Source: Cunninghamia lanceolata
Taxonomy: Eukaryota; Streptophyta; Pinopsida; Cupressales; Cupressaceae
Reading direction: 5' to 3'
Length of the DNA stretch: 64,000 nucleotides
Assembly: GCA_027924645.1 (NCBI GenBank)
Contig: BSBN01001149.1
Coordinates: 3,472,001 to 3,536,000, forward strand
How positions within the stretch are numbered: position 1 is the stretch's first letter; the number at the start of each line of letters is the position of its first letter. Both the position numbers and the translations under genes were made by a program. The notes beneath the pieces were generated by a model that was given only the letters and a program-made list of their open reading frames with translations, was not told the origin of the DNA and ran no database searches. This document shows positions 13,173 to 27,529 of this stretch, in pieces.

Positions 13173-14095
13173 ATTCTGAATGGTAGAAGCTTATATAAGA
13201 AGACACAACGGAAATAAAAGAGTCAGCTGCGTAATACAAGAAGTCACCACCTTTAATCAAGGGTATCACAAGTTTGGCACAAGGAAATAGAGTTTGAGTG
13301 TGTCTGGCGCAGCATTGCATTGGGGATTCATTTCTCTTATTTGTGACTGAATATCAAAAGGGAATGTTTCATTAGAAGGAGCGCCTATCCCAGACTTGGT
13401 GTTGACTAAATCGTGGCATATCAGTAGACTAGTGAAGCCACCCCTCATATTGAAGACATCATAGTTTGACGCAGCCTTTTCTGGACATATTTAATATATA
13501 TTGCTGGTGTTTATTGCTCAATCATGAGCCAACTCAAAGGCGAGGGTATATCGAGGACTTAGTGAGCAACATGATTTGTGAGTTATGAATAATTAATTCA
13601 TAATGTTCTTGATTAGTGCAATAATACTTTTGATGCTTCAGCTGTATAATTGATCCATAATCCTTTTAAGTCTAGCTATTAGTATAGCATTCACTATAAG
13701 TTCAATTTCTTGAAACTTTAGAAATCTTGGGAGGATAAGATAACCGAGTGCATGAGTACTAGGGAACTATGGAGAAATGATATAGGGTACTTCCATTATT
13801 TTTGTGTCTTGAGTTTTTATACTATAGAAGGATTTGTATAATCTAATGAGCTGTTTTAATAGATGGATTTGTTTAATTTAAATATTTATTGGAGATTAAT
13901 CAATTGATGAATGTTTTTTGAAGTTATTTTAAAGAATTGATTTGATCATTACTGTTTGGATTCTTGTTTAGGATCTTGATACAGAAGGAACTTACTATTG
14001 GTTGTGAAAAATAGTTATAAATTGGGATGGTAATTGTTCAGATCATTGATATATTTTTATTTTGAAGAGGAATTGAATTAGATAGTTAGTTGATA

Positions 14096-14097
<2 letters not shown>
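13173..14097. other. No assignable feature
   Basis: The first 300 bases are upstream of the LRR kinase fragment and could include its old promoter, but I see no clear TATA element in a usable position. The rest grows AT-rich and contains no open frame of note. Confidence 0.35.

Positions 14098-14135
<38 letters not shown>
14098..14135 (+). repeat. (TTA)n microsatellite
   Basis: About 12-13 uninterrupted TTA/ATT trinucleotide units. Confidence 0.98.
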
Positions 14136-14599
14136 TCAAAAGTATAGTTGATTGTTTAAAAGTCAAATAAAATTGGGGATTTAGAATAATGTTGCCATTA
14201 TTTATTTGATTAAAAGAAAATCGTTGTGATTATATATTATGGTTAATGAAATTAATTTAGATTGACATCGGTTTTAATATGGTTTCTTCATTTTGTTAAG
14301 ATAATGGATTAAGGATTAGGTATATAATTATTGTATTGGAAATTTAATTTAAAGGTATTAGATAATTAGTTAGTGTGGATTGAAATTGTATGAAATGGTC
14401 AAAGTGTAAGTTGTCAAGGGTTCATTTCCAGACGCCAAGGTTGTTATGTAATGTGTTGATAAGTGTCCTAAGTTAATGAAGTCATGTCGCCTTTTGTTAT
14501 GTATAAGGAATTTGGTTATGGTGTTGTGAAAGAATGTAAATATTCTAAATGCATCATGATGTGTAGAAAAGCTCTTCATGAATGTTGTGATTTATTTGT

Positions 14600-15974
14600 T
14601 TGGGATGTTGTGTTGGATTAGACAATGGGGAGACATCGGTATTCGTGAAGAAGTATTTTTCTTATGAGTTACTTCACTGGAAGCCATGGAAAATGTATTA
14701 TGAGTATGCCTTTGTAATTAAGTTGATATGCAAGATGGGAATGCCTTGCATTATTACACATATATGTCATATCAGAATAATTGTTATGCAAGATGGTTAA
14801 TGCCTTGCATGGTTCATGTATCATCGTTGTCATGATGATGTTTGCTATGTTGTTGAGTAGGGTTTTCTAGATGCAGGTAGGGGAGTGGCTCTCAATGGGG
14901 GCCAAAGCCCAAAAGTGGCGTCCAAGACAACCCATGTGGGAGTTTGATAACTCAGTGATAACCTAAATAATGAATTAGGGGGTTGGGTAGTTAAGCACAC
15001 TAAACAAGATAAGTGGATGCCTCACTCATGGCTCAAGTGCTTGTTTAGGCTTGAGATGAGATGAGAAGGCCTGGAATGGCAAGATTGACTACCTTGTCCT
15101 CATGAAAGGTATGTTGATTCCGCATGAGTGTTGTATGGGGGCCGGGAGTCGGTAGAGGCTACCAGGACAACCCAAGATGGGGGCCGGGGCCTAGGAAGGC
15201 TTACCGAGACAACCCATGACAAGCCATGTGATGACACTCCTCCCTACTGCAGCCTAGCATTCCCTAGTTGTACTCTCCCCATTCGTTATGTGTTGCCTCT
15301 GGAAGTTAAGTTGTGTTGTGATGTTTATGTTATTGCCATGTGTTGTATTGGCGTTTGATCATCCTTTGTTTATGCTAGTCTATGTCTACATGACTGTCAT
15401 TGTTTGGGACCTCATATTAGCTCCTAGCTCGGGGGGTGGACCTTAGGGTTCCACATGGTCGGGTGGAAGAGCTATTTTATCCATTGGTTATTCTTGTCGA
15501 AGTTCATGTGCAGAAGAGATTTATTCCAGTTCTCAGACAATTGTACTTGTACCAGTTGATGGAGATGTAGGTGTACAATCTTGTACCAGATTTGTGTGAC
15601 AGAACATTCATAATGTAAGTCATCCTGATGTAGTCTGAAAATGGCAATGTAATGATGTCATGATGTACTTATGTGTAATGAAAGCATTCCAGTTATGTAT
15701 TTAATCATGTAGATTGAATTATTTGACGATATGCAATGAATATGAATAAGTTATTTAATTGTGCATTGGATTCAGATCAATTATTGATGTATGTAAATTA
15801 TGTTAGTTGAATTGTTAAGTAATGCAACCTTGAAACCTTGGAGATCATGTCGTAAGTTTAATGGTGGAGTTAGTTATGTTAACATTACTTGTTATCTTAA
15901 TTATTTAAAAAAAAATTTCTTGTTTCATATAGCTTAAGTGTGTATTTCTTTAAGGTGTTCAAGGCGGGCGTTAC
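14600..15974 (-). repeat. LTR-like repeat family 2, copy 2
   Basis: On the minus strand this begins TGTAACGCCCGCCTTG at 15974 and follows family 2 copy 1 (8525-9790) with many substitutions and small indels. Similarity may continue left into the AT-rich 13560-14600 interval, but I could not confirm it by eye. Near 14728 and 14787 it carries two copies of a small palindromic block (ATGCAAGATGG...CCTTGCAT). Confidence 0.65.
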
Positions 15975-16271
15975 AAAAGGATATTAAATACAATCTTCAC
16001 AGAACATAGAAATATAAAAATCATTTTTAACTACAAAATTTCCAATTAAATAATACTTTCTTAATATTATATTGACCATTTATCACTATTTCAATAATAA
16101 TGATACAACCATTTACACTAAATTAAATAGAACTAAATAATAATAATGGAAACTAAGCTTAACTAAATAGTTTGGTTAAAAACCTCTAATCAACCAACAA
16201 TTAAACATTTTACATTTAGATATTTATTCCTTATTAATAAAAATACATTTTAATAATAAGTAAAGATTCAA

Positions 16272-18148
<1,877 letters not shown>

Positions 18149-18308
18149 ACTAGCATATCTATATTAAATATAATATATCTAAAGTACGCTGAGAGATATC
18201 CTTCTTGAGGCACCTAATGTTAGGATGAGTGATTAAAAAATAGGCACATCGAGAAGAATACCTCTCGATGTACTTTAGATATATTATATTTAATATAGAT
18301 ATGCTAGT
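18149..18308. repeat. Foldback (inverted repeat) at left edge of module A
   Basis: The outer 39 bases of each arm are perfect inverted repeats (ACTAGCATATCT... versus ...AGATATGCTAGT), and the arms extend to about 67 bases with mismatches around a short loop (AATGTTAGGATGAGTG...). The structure resembles a small foldback or MITE, but no clear target duplication flanks it. The same structure begins module B. Confidence 0.9.
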
Positions 18309-18334
18309 GGCATTCGGAGTGCAAGCGTAATCAT

Positions 18335-20560
18335 AACCATAACACTAACCCTAACTCTAAATTTAAGTTTAGAATAACCACCTAATTAAATACTAATTAT
18401 AATAATATTAATAATCTTTGACCCTAATTATGATCATGACCCTGATTCTATCCTAACTTTAGCCCTAACCGTAACCCTAGTTGTAACTCTATTACTTACC
18501 CTAATTTAGTAACCCTAATTCTAACTCTAACCCTAACCTAGATTGCAACCCTAATCCTAATTATAACCCTAACCTGATTGTAACATTAACCCTAATTCTA
18601 ACCCTAACCCTAATGCTAACCTTAACCCTAATTGTAACTCTAACCCTAGCCACATTACTAACTGTAATCCTAACTCTAATTTTAAACCAAACCCTAACCC
18701 TAACCCTTATTCTAACCCTAAACATAGCTCTAATTTAAACCCTAACTCTAACCCTAAGCCTAACTATAATTTAAACCCTAACCCTAACCTTAATACTAAC
18801 CTTAACCCTAATTGAACTCTAACCCTAACTGTAACTCTAATTCTTACCCTAATTTTAATAGTAACCCACCTTAATTCTAACCCTAATTCCAATAGGAACC
18901 CTAACTCTAACTCTAACCCTAATTCTAATGATAACCCTAATCGTAACTCCAACCCTAACCCTAATTCTAACCTTAATCAAAATTATCATTAGGGTTAGGG
19001 TTGGGTCATTTGAAATGCTTACTTATTTTTATTCTATTATTATATCTTTTCTTTTAGATTTTTATGCTTTGTTGAGATCTATCCTTTACCCACCCTAGCC
19101 ACCATAGCCAATCCCATTACATTTCCATTTTCAAATGTAATATACCACTAATTCTAATCCTAACTTACCTTAATCCTAATTCTAACTATGATTTTAACCC
19201 TAACCCTAACCTAAATTCTAACCGTAACTCTAACCCTAACCCTAACAGTAACTCTAATGCTAACCCTAACTCTAATTCTTATCCTAATTATAATACTAAC
19301 CCACCTTAATTCTAACCCTAATTCTAAGAGGAACCCTAATCCTAACTCTAACCCTAACCCTAACCCTGACCCTAACCCTAACTCTAACCCTCATTCTACA
19401 CTAACTATAACCCTAATTTTAAATCTAACAATAATCCTAATTCTAACCCTAATCCTAATCCTAACTATGGTTTTAACCCTAACCCTAACTTGAATTCTAA
19501 ACTTAACTCTAGCACTAACCCTAACCTTAACTACAACTCTAATGCTTACCCTAATTTAGTAACCCTAACTTTAGCTCTAACTCTAACCGCAATTCCAACC
19601 CTAACCCTAATTATAACCCTAACATGATTCTAACATGAACCCTAATTCTAATCCTAACCCTAACTCAAATTTTAACCCTAATTGTAACTCTAATGTTTGC
19701 CCTAATTTAGTAACCCTAATTTTAACTCTAACCCTAACCTCAATTCCAAATCTAACCCTAAATATAACTCTAACCTAATTCTAACATTAACCCTAATTCT
19801 TACCCTAATTCTAATTGTATTGAACCACCTTAATTCTAACCCTAATTCTAATAGGAACCCTAATCCTAACTCTAATCCTAACCCTAACCCTAATTCTAAT
19901 CATAACCCTGATTCTATCCTAACTCTAGCCCTAATCCTAACCCTAACTATAACTCTAAAGCTTACCCTAATTTAGTAACCCTAATTCTAACTCTAACCCT
20001 AAGATTAATCCCAACCCTAACGCTAATTATAACCATAACCTAATTCTAACATTAACCCTAATTCTAACCCTAACCCTAACCCTAGCCACATTGCTAATTG
20101 TACTCCTAACTCTAATTTTAAACCTAACCCTAACCCTTACCCTAACTCTAACCCTAAGTCTGACTATAAATCAAAACCTAACCCTAACCTTAATACTAAC
20201 CTTAACCCTAATTTAACTCTAACCCTAACTGTAACTCTAATTCTTACCCTAATTCTAATAGTAACACACCTTAATTCTTACTCTAATTGTAATTGGAACC
20301 CTAATCCTAACTCTAACCCTAACCCTAACCGTAATTCTAATCATAACACTGATTCTAACCCTAACCCTAAGCCTAACCTTAATTCTAATCATAACATTGA
20401 TTCTAACCCTAACCCTAACCCTTACTATAATGCTAATCATAACATTGATTCTAACCCTAACACGAACTCTAACCCTAATTCTAATCATAACCGTATTTAT
20501 AACACTAATTCTAACCTTAATTAGAATTATGGGTAGGGTTAGGTTGGGTAATTTCAAATG
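18335..20560 (+). repeat. Degenerate telomere-like hexamer array A (CCCTAA type)
   Basis: The array is built on a 6-base period with CCCTAA most common and variants such as CTCTAA, TTCTAA, CTTTAA and ATCATAA. The period is six bases rather than the seven of the usual plant telomere (CCCTAAA). At about 18985-19005 and 20525-20550 the motif flips to TTAGGG orientation, followed each time by GGGTCATTTGAAATGCTTACT or a close variant. A spacer of about 150 bp (19008-19150) separates two sub-arrays. Leu/Thr-rich or Arg/Val-rich open frames across it are low-complexity artefacts. Confidence 0.95.
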
Positions 20561-21336
20561 CTTACTAATATTAAAAACTTTAATCTATTGGCATATGGTT
20601 TAAATGATTTAATACATTAGAATATTAAAAATATTAACTTAATACTTTTTAACATATTATATATTTACAAATACTTTAAATCACTACCTAAAATACAAAT
20701 AACATTTTTCCAAACAAAATATTATTACTGTAATATTATATATTACCATTTTCACTCACCAACATACAATTTATATAATTTAAATATTATTTTAAAAATA
20801 AAACTAAATAATAATTGAGTTACTTTATTATCTAACTATTTTTAGAGATATTATTAATAAGAATAGTATTGAGATATGTAATAATTAATATGGCTAGTTT
20901 AACTTCCTCATCATTAAGTATGTTCGACTAAATCAATTAAAATAAAAATGAATATAACTAAATTCAATTTTCCTTTAACATAATGAATAGATTAAATTGA
21001 AAGAAAATATTTAAATTGAAACAATTAAATGACTTGCTAATTTTTAATCCAATCATTATTTCTAAATAGAAACACAAATAAAATTACTAATAATTAGACT
21101 CCAACAAAATTTAGTAATTAAAAGATAAATGTCACATTAAGGTAAAAAAAAATTATTTAAAATTAGAAAGTTCACTTTTTAGATAGAGTAATTAATGAAA
21201 ATTTTAAAAAAAAATCTACAAAGAATGAATCTTTATAATAAACTATTTGATTTCAACCAAATAAATCCCACAAAGAAAATCTAACCAAGTTAGCAGCCTC
21301 TTTTCACTAAATATGAGTATCACATTTAGATTTCTT
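20561..21336. other. AT-rich part of module A
   Basis: No open frame or motif of note. It is conserved in module B at 37118-37815, so it belongs to the duplicated unit. Confidence 0.6.
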
Positions 21337-21813
21337 CTAACCAATCATTTTTCTATTTAAGATGTTTGGATCATAAACATCAGACATAATCCATAGATTT
21401 CTTCTAGCTTTGAAACTGTATAATATAGTTAAACCATTGAGGGCAGATAAGGCACCAAAACCCAAGTCACAAAATATAAGCACAGAATGCATGCAAAAAT
21501 AGGGGCAAAGCAACAACTTTTCCAATACCAATGGCGAGCACAAAATGGCTCAAAGTTGAAACAACTGGCCTATTGAAAGCACTCTGTACAAACGTGAATA
21601 TATAGACACATTAGGCCTGGTGGTGAACATTTCCATTGGCCTCTCCTGAGCCTTGGTTTCATCCTCACCCAAGCTTTGAAGTCCACTCTCCCCGATGCTA
21701 TAACCATAACAACTGCAGAAGACATGCAAGGCCACTTTTAGGGTTAACATAGGCTTACTTATAATATTGGATTGTTGATAAGACTTTGGAAACTCTCTAG
21801 CGAATGTGATCAA
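21337..21813 (-). pseudogene. Unassigned frames shared by both modules (copy A)
   Basis: Two adjoining minus-strand frames (21550-21813 and 21337-21543) are conserved in module B (38250-38573 and 38006-38230). The upstream frame has a shared run KVALHVFxSCYGYSIGESG and then QERPMExFTTRPNVS, with no frameshift between the two copies over about 86 codons. They lie downstream of the PLATZ exons on the same strand, so they may be its later exon or its 3' region, but I do not recognise a PLATZ motif in them. Confidence 0.4.
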
Positions 21814-22014
21814 AAATTTTCGAAAGATAACATTGAATAGGTGTGAACCTTATCCGCAATAGAAACCTTCAAGGAAATTCTCTAACAGACATGCAAAACT
21901 TCAAAATTCTATTGTGGGATATACAAGGAACAAACATTAAAACTGAGTTGAGCATATTGGATGAATAATGCAATCACTCTATGGATCATCTACAATAGAA
22001 TTTATATAGTTACA

Positions 22015-22375
22015 CTACATTCTAGATAGCTTCTGCATGTCATGTAGCTGAATACCAGCATGGTACACATATCTTCACACCTATAACTTAGAAACCAAAA
22101 CCTTCAAAAACCAGCAAAACTTATGGCTATACACAAAATTCACCAAAACGTATGGCCATTCAAGCAATGTTTTGTGGTAGATTAGGGGTTTAGAGAAATT
22201 TTACCTATAGAAGACGATGAGAATGATGGGAAACGAGCCAATGCTAGAAAATACTGGTGTTGCAGTCCACATAGAAGATGTTAACCTCATTCTTCTTGTG
22301 CTCCAAGTGAATCAAAGAGGGGACAAAGAATTGGTTGGTTAGCAAGGCCTCCAGCCATACTAGCTTTCATGGAAT
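22015..22375 (-). pseudogene. PLATZ zinc-binding transcription factor pseudogene, copy A
   Basis: Exon 1 equivalent (22375 down to 22205) reads WLEALLTNQFFVP, then IHLEHKKNEVNIFYVDC, then a stop, then a degraded SHHSHRLL stretch ending in TAG where CAG (Gln) is expected. A GT donor follows. After an intron-like gap of 124 bp an AG acceptor precedes exon 2 (from 22080), where the PLATZ hallmark RRYVYH can still be recognised by comparison with copy B; it ends at a stop near 22015. The start codon position is ATT. PLATZ proteins are plant-specific zinc-dependent DNA-binding repressors; this copy is dead. Confidence 0.82.
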
Positions 22376-23180
22376 GGATAGGGCATATCCAACCTACAAA
22401 TTTGAAAGGAAAACATTCAATTTTATGCATCATGTGCCTCTCATCTTCAAAAAATTGCATGCAAGCCACACTAGACCAAACAATTCCCCTTCGAAAGCAT
22501 ACCGAGTCAACCAAACTTATAACCAAATTACATGCAAAATTGGGGCTAGGAAAAGAAATTGCCATAAACTAAAGAAAACATCTCAATTCTAAGGCATGTA
22601 GAGATTTTAGGAGCTCACTCACCATGCTAAATTATCTAGTGTTAGCCTCCTTGTCGCCGACACAGACTTAAAAAACATCCCACAGAAAAACAAAAACAAA
22701 GTATTTTTCAAAAACCAACATATAAAGCCCTTCTCTGATAGAATAGAGAGAAGAGAGGTGGAGAACCAACAATTTTCTCCTACTATTCATAAACACGAAG
22801 CACAAGCAAATGCACTGATTGTTATTATTATCAATCCACATTACTCCTACTCACAACCTCGTGCCTGTCAGCCATCGATCTGTCTCATCGGACAGTTAAT
22901 CATCGCCACCATAGAAATTTTATTTATTGTAGTGGGTCTATTACCTCACTAAGAATAGTTAATCCTCGTAGCCTTAACAAACTGGACATTGTGGTTATGT
23001 AAGAAAATACCATATTTAGCAATTAGGAATTAATTAAGCTTCTTGGGAGTTATTTTTTATTCATGCATTTTGAATCTATTATTGTTTTTTTCCAGAACAC
23101 TAATTTTTAGATATTTATCTAATTGTTTAAATGCAATTTAGATTTTTTTTTGGTTTATAATTACAACAAAAAAATGAGTG

Positions 23181-25416
23181 TGTTGGGTCTCATAAATGCA
23201 TGTTTCAAACCCTAAGAAGGTGCCAAGCTCTATGATCAAACTTGCAACATTTTTGAACCATCTAATAGAGTTAACCTAAATGGTTGATGACTCCCTACAC
23301 TTCAGGCTCTGCTAAACCTAGGCAAGTTAACCTTGAAAGCTGAAGCATATATAAGTAATGTATGACTCAAATGAATTTAGGGATCTACCCACAATGGCAT
23401 AAGGTGTGGAATAGATGAAAACTTGCAAACTACTTCTACTCCTAATACTAAGATCTGAGATGTAATTGTTTGAATAAGATTTTATGGAATCCTAGAGTGG
23501 AATTGGTATGACCAGTGTCTATTTATATTGGGCTAATGGAGTCAAGGTGTATATGATACATGATTTACTTACTGGTTACAATTCTAATTGTTTGGCACTT
23601 GTGTTTGTTTATAGCTTGTATAAATGTGCAAGAATGTGATTAACAGACTCTACTTATTGATCCACTCAATCCTACTAGGTTACTATGACTTATTGAAAGG
23701 ATTTTAATCCTTCCTTGAAGGAACCAATCAATAGAATCACACAATGACAACAAGTGTGTATTGACAAATGGAGTAGATCCTCAATTTGAATATCAAGACA
23801 ATATCGAGTTGGAGACAGTATGGCAATCTTGTCAATTATATGGCTCTTCTTACTAATCCAAATGTTACTACCAAGTTACTATAATCAATCAAAAGGATTT
23901 TAATTCTTTAATGGAAACTAATTAATTCGATTACATGAAAATAAGTGTCTTGATGAAACTGAAATATCAACTTGGAAACTCAGGTTCAAATAACAAAGAA
24001 ATAACAATGTGGAGATAGCCAAATAATTGTTTAGCTCAACAAACAATAGACACCAATATTAAATCATCAATTTATGAATTTTTCTCCATTATACAATTTC
24101 AAAAGATTTTACAATATATAGCATAATGTTTTATTTCGGCAACTGATCAATCCCTCCAGTTATCTAACTCCTACTTCTAATAATGATGTTTTTTCTAATC
24201 TACTGATGTTTCTCTTCTCCTTTGATTTCATCTTTATATACACATTGTGTATTTTTTTAGGGTTGTGACCCTTCGCTTGCCATCCTGTGTGTCTTTCCAT
24301 TTTTGTGAAGGATAACAATTTTTATTAATGCAAAATATAAAACATTAGCCTTCAGTCCTTTAAAATTTAATTATCTCATCTGGTGAATAAAATATTAATC
24401 TCTTGTGGTCACACTCACTCAATCTTTGGAGTAGAAATATTTCACTCGTTAAGGCAACATTATGATGTTGTATTAAAATAATACCCTTGTTAGGGTTTGC
24501 CTTCATTCTACATGTGTTTGATTCTTAATTAATATTAATCTTCTTTAGATAATAGCATCCACACTTATAATTATCTTTGTTGGAAATATTCTACCCTTAA
24601 TTGTATACATTCTCATATAATTTAGGTAAAAATCTTTTTCATCTTCCCAAACTTTCACTTGGAAAATTTCATCTGGGATATACAAATTATATCTCTCAAG
24701 CACTTGAAATATTTATCATTTTAACGGATAACTTTTTACCCAAAATTGCATCCTGGTATTCCCTCTGGTGAAAATATTTCATATTTGACTTGAAAGTATT
24801 TTAGAAATCCATAAAATCCCCACTTTGCACGATTTATTTTAATATTTCACCCTTGGCTTATAAATTGCTTTTTCAACATTAATAACTCCCTTCATGGAAC
24901 AATATTTTACCCATCCTTGCATCTAAATAATTCCTTTTCCATAAAAACAAATTTTGACATCTCATAAAGTGCCAATTGTTTTTAGTGAAATAATGTTCGC
25001 TCTGCCATCATCGGAGGGATCCTCCTAGTCAGGGAGATGTAGAGAATTTACTCTGATTATGCATGTCTAGCTGATATATCTTTCTTTCATGATTTAGGGT
25101 TTCATATGCTTTTATCTTTTATTCTTTCCTTGGTCTCGAGGCTCTGGTCCACAATAACAGCCTAAACGAAATCAACCACATTGTCCAAATAGGAACACTT
25201 GGATGGAATAACAATGATCTTAGAATCTTACTACAAAATAATGGAGTGACTTTGGCTTGCTACCATTTTTGTTTTCATTCTAGATGTTTTTTCATCAGAA
25301 TGAGAAAAAAATTGATGACCAAAGCTGTGTCAATTGCGTTGTCGTGGTCCCACTTATATGCTACCTTCATTTTGGCCATTTTTACACTATAAAAATTTAC
25401 ATGCTTTCTTCTATTT
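23181..25416. other. Left part of the insertion, no coding seen
   Basis: I see nothing recognisable here: no open frame of note, no primer site and no second copy of the terminal sequence. Confidence 0.4.
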
Positions 25417-26690
25417 TCATGGCATGATCTCATCCCTTTGCCTTATCAGGGAGACTTGAATTGTCGGGGAGATTTTAAAAGTGTCCTCTGATGCCTTTAT
25501 TTCTCTCCGACGAATTTCTTTAATTTCATTATTTTCAATATGATCAACTTGCTGTGACTCCAGCATACTCTCTTCAAAAAGGTATTCATCAGCATGAGGC
25601 ATAAAATTGGTGTGATTTAAAACTTTTTCTTTGATTTGCTTGGTCCTGCCAATGAGTTTTTAGGGCTTCTTTTTTGTTTTCTAATTTTACCCTATTTGTT
25701 TGGCTTGAGCACAGAAGATGTTTGGCAATGATTGTGGTGTCTGGTTTCATACCTGCCATAAACATTATCAACAACTCCATTTGGTGCATATTTTATAGAA
25801 TTCAACTTCATGTTTTATAATTTTTGCTTGCTCATGTAGATTCGATACTCTAGATGCTGCCAGCTTACACAACCTTAGGATGGCTCTGTGTTGATGTCCA
25901 AATCTAGACATACATGTCATCAGCATTGAACATGTGTTTACATCTCCAATGTCTCTCAAGAATAATACAAGTTCCTCCCAAACTGTAGCATCCATCTGCT
26001 GTAAACAATGAGCTAGAGATCTCAATAACTGCAACATATGACTAACTATTGATATGATTCAAACTTATGCTTGTCTTGTGATCACCGATAGATACTAGCC
26101 AGTCTTATTAATTTAGAAGAAACTTGAAGTAGCACAGCCTTTAATGACTTAATTCTTTACATATTCTATTTCTGATAATTATAGAGACCTTCATCCATTT
26201 TAGAATATGACTTTTCTTGACTAATTCTAGTTTTCATGATATGTGAATATCTACTCAACAATCCCAACAATTTTGCAGCATTTTTTATTAATTCTCCTCT
26301 AAGATCCATAAACCACCTCTAAAATTCAAATGTTCTATCTAGATTAATAGTAGGTGACATGCTATGAAATGGCAGTCATGTTCAGACTAAGATCTTCAGG
26401 CATCACATCAACAGTTTCACTTTAAAAAAATCAAAATCATGAGAATCAGGTGACTAATTTTCAAATACACTTCTATCCTGCTTTTCAACTCCTATTATCG
26501 CCTGGTACTCATCCAAGTTTCTTAAACCATGTGATGAAATCAACATGGAATATATTTTATTTTCAGCCTTGGCCAACAGTGACAACGATTTTAACCAGAA
26601 ATAGCAAGCTTCTGATTGCACTCTTTCTACCCGATGTTGAAATATATAACTTGCTGCAAGCCAAGCGCCATGACAGGTAGCATGCATCTC
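25417..26690 (-). pseudogene. Probable Integrator complex subunit 7-like fragment
   Basis: Minus-strand frames in order give HGAWLAASYIFQHRVERV, QSEACYFWLKSLSLLAKAEN (26454-26687), then RWFMDLRGELIKNAAKLLGLL and KAVLLQVSSKLIRLASIY (about 26320-26090), then MDATVWEELVLFLRDIG and HEQAKIIKHEVEFYKICTKW (25768-26037). The SExxYFWLxSL...AE signature and the following order resemble the C-terminal helical region of INTS7, a part of the nuclear Integrator complex that processes snRNA and trims nascent transcripts. Frames are broken by several stops and shifts. The tail at 25417-25789 is unassigned. The family call is from pattern memory only; another ARM/HEAT-type protein is possible. Confidence 0.45.
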
Positions 26691-27529
26691 AATTAGGCTC
26701 TTTGTTATTCTTAGGATTCCATAGAATGGTCATTTTCAAAATGGTGGAGTTAGAACTACAGGAAACATGCAAAACTCCTATGTCTGCCTTGAAAGAACTT
26801 ACTAATGGAAAGTAGAGGCCACATAAGGCTATTAGTGATAGGCATCAAGAAAATCAAGATTTATTGATCAAGTGTATCATAGATGATGTTTTCTTTAGTG
26901 GCAGAAGACTTGTAGCTGCATGTGTCATCTATAAATCATTTGAAACATTTTGACCATACAATTCAAATGATTGGTTCAACAATTGAGGCTCAAGATGGCA
27001 ATGATGTTTTGGCTTGTTGGTTATCAAATGCATCTACTTTACTCTTATTCCTAAAATGTACATTTAAAAGAAAGTAGTGCAGCTGGCATGATTCCTCATC
27101 ACCGCAGATCATCATCATCTAGTTTACTTTGGAAGGACGGCTTAGTGCTTTCTAAACAGATCTAGTAAACATAGGTCTCGCATTGGGCAATGAGAGTTCA
27201 TAATCACATATTGTCATGCCTTGAAAGAAGTCCATTTATTAAACAACTACTAGAGCTTGTCAAACTAGGATGGAGTTTTCATGATGTGGAGAGGTGGACT
27301 TATAATTGATCAAGATGATAACAAAATAGTTATAAGACTGGTGGGATCATAGTGATGACAATCCTAATAATTGCCACTCATCATTCCAATGCATTCAATC
27401 GAACTCTTAGCCTTTGAAACTTACTTGCAATTAGAAGTAATGTGCTATCTCTAATAGTAGCATCATTCAAATGAAGCGTGTCTTAAAAGCTTCTTGCATG
27501 CATTTTCAAATCCAGAGGCATCACAAAAG

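Larger units (their letters stand above)
18149..23180 (+). repeat. Duplicated module A, main part
   Basis: This aligns end to end, in the same orientation, with 34794-39883 (module B). Both start ACTAGCATATCT and share, in order, a foldback, a telomere-like array, an AT-rich part and PLATZ exons on the minus strand. Module A is interrupted at 23180 by an insertion and resumes at 28671. Without the insertion and one copy of its target duplication A is about 5.08 kb; B is about 5.14 kb. One visible difference is an extra ~130 bp in B near 37853-37975. I saw no inverted termini, so it may be either a mobile unit or a segmental duplication. Confidence 0.92.

Noticed and set aside
19257..20603. 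Leu/Thr/Ile-rich and Arg/Val-rich open frames over the telomere-like arrays (also 35453-37161)
   Set aside because: They are direct translations of six-base repeats; residues only reflect CCCTAA-type phases and there is no independent coding sign.
22335..22592. Plus-strand open frames at 22335-22592 and 39060-39283
   Set aside because: They lie antisense to the PLATZ exon or in its upstream region; the minus-strand PLATZ motifs explain the conservation.
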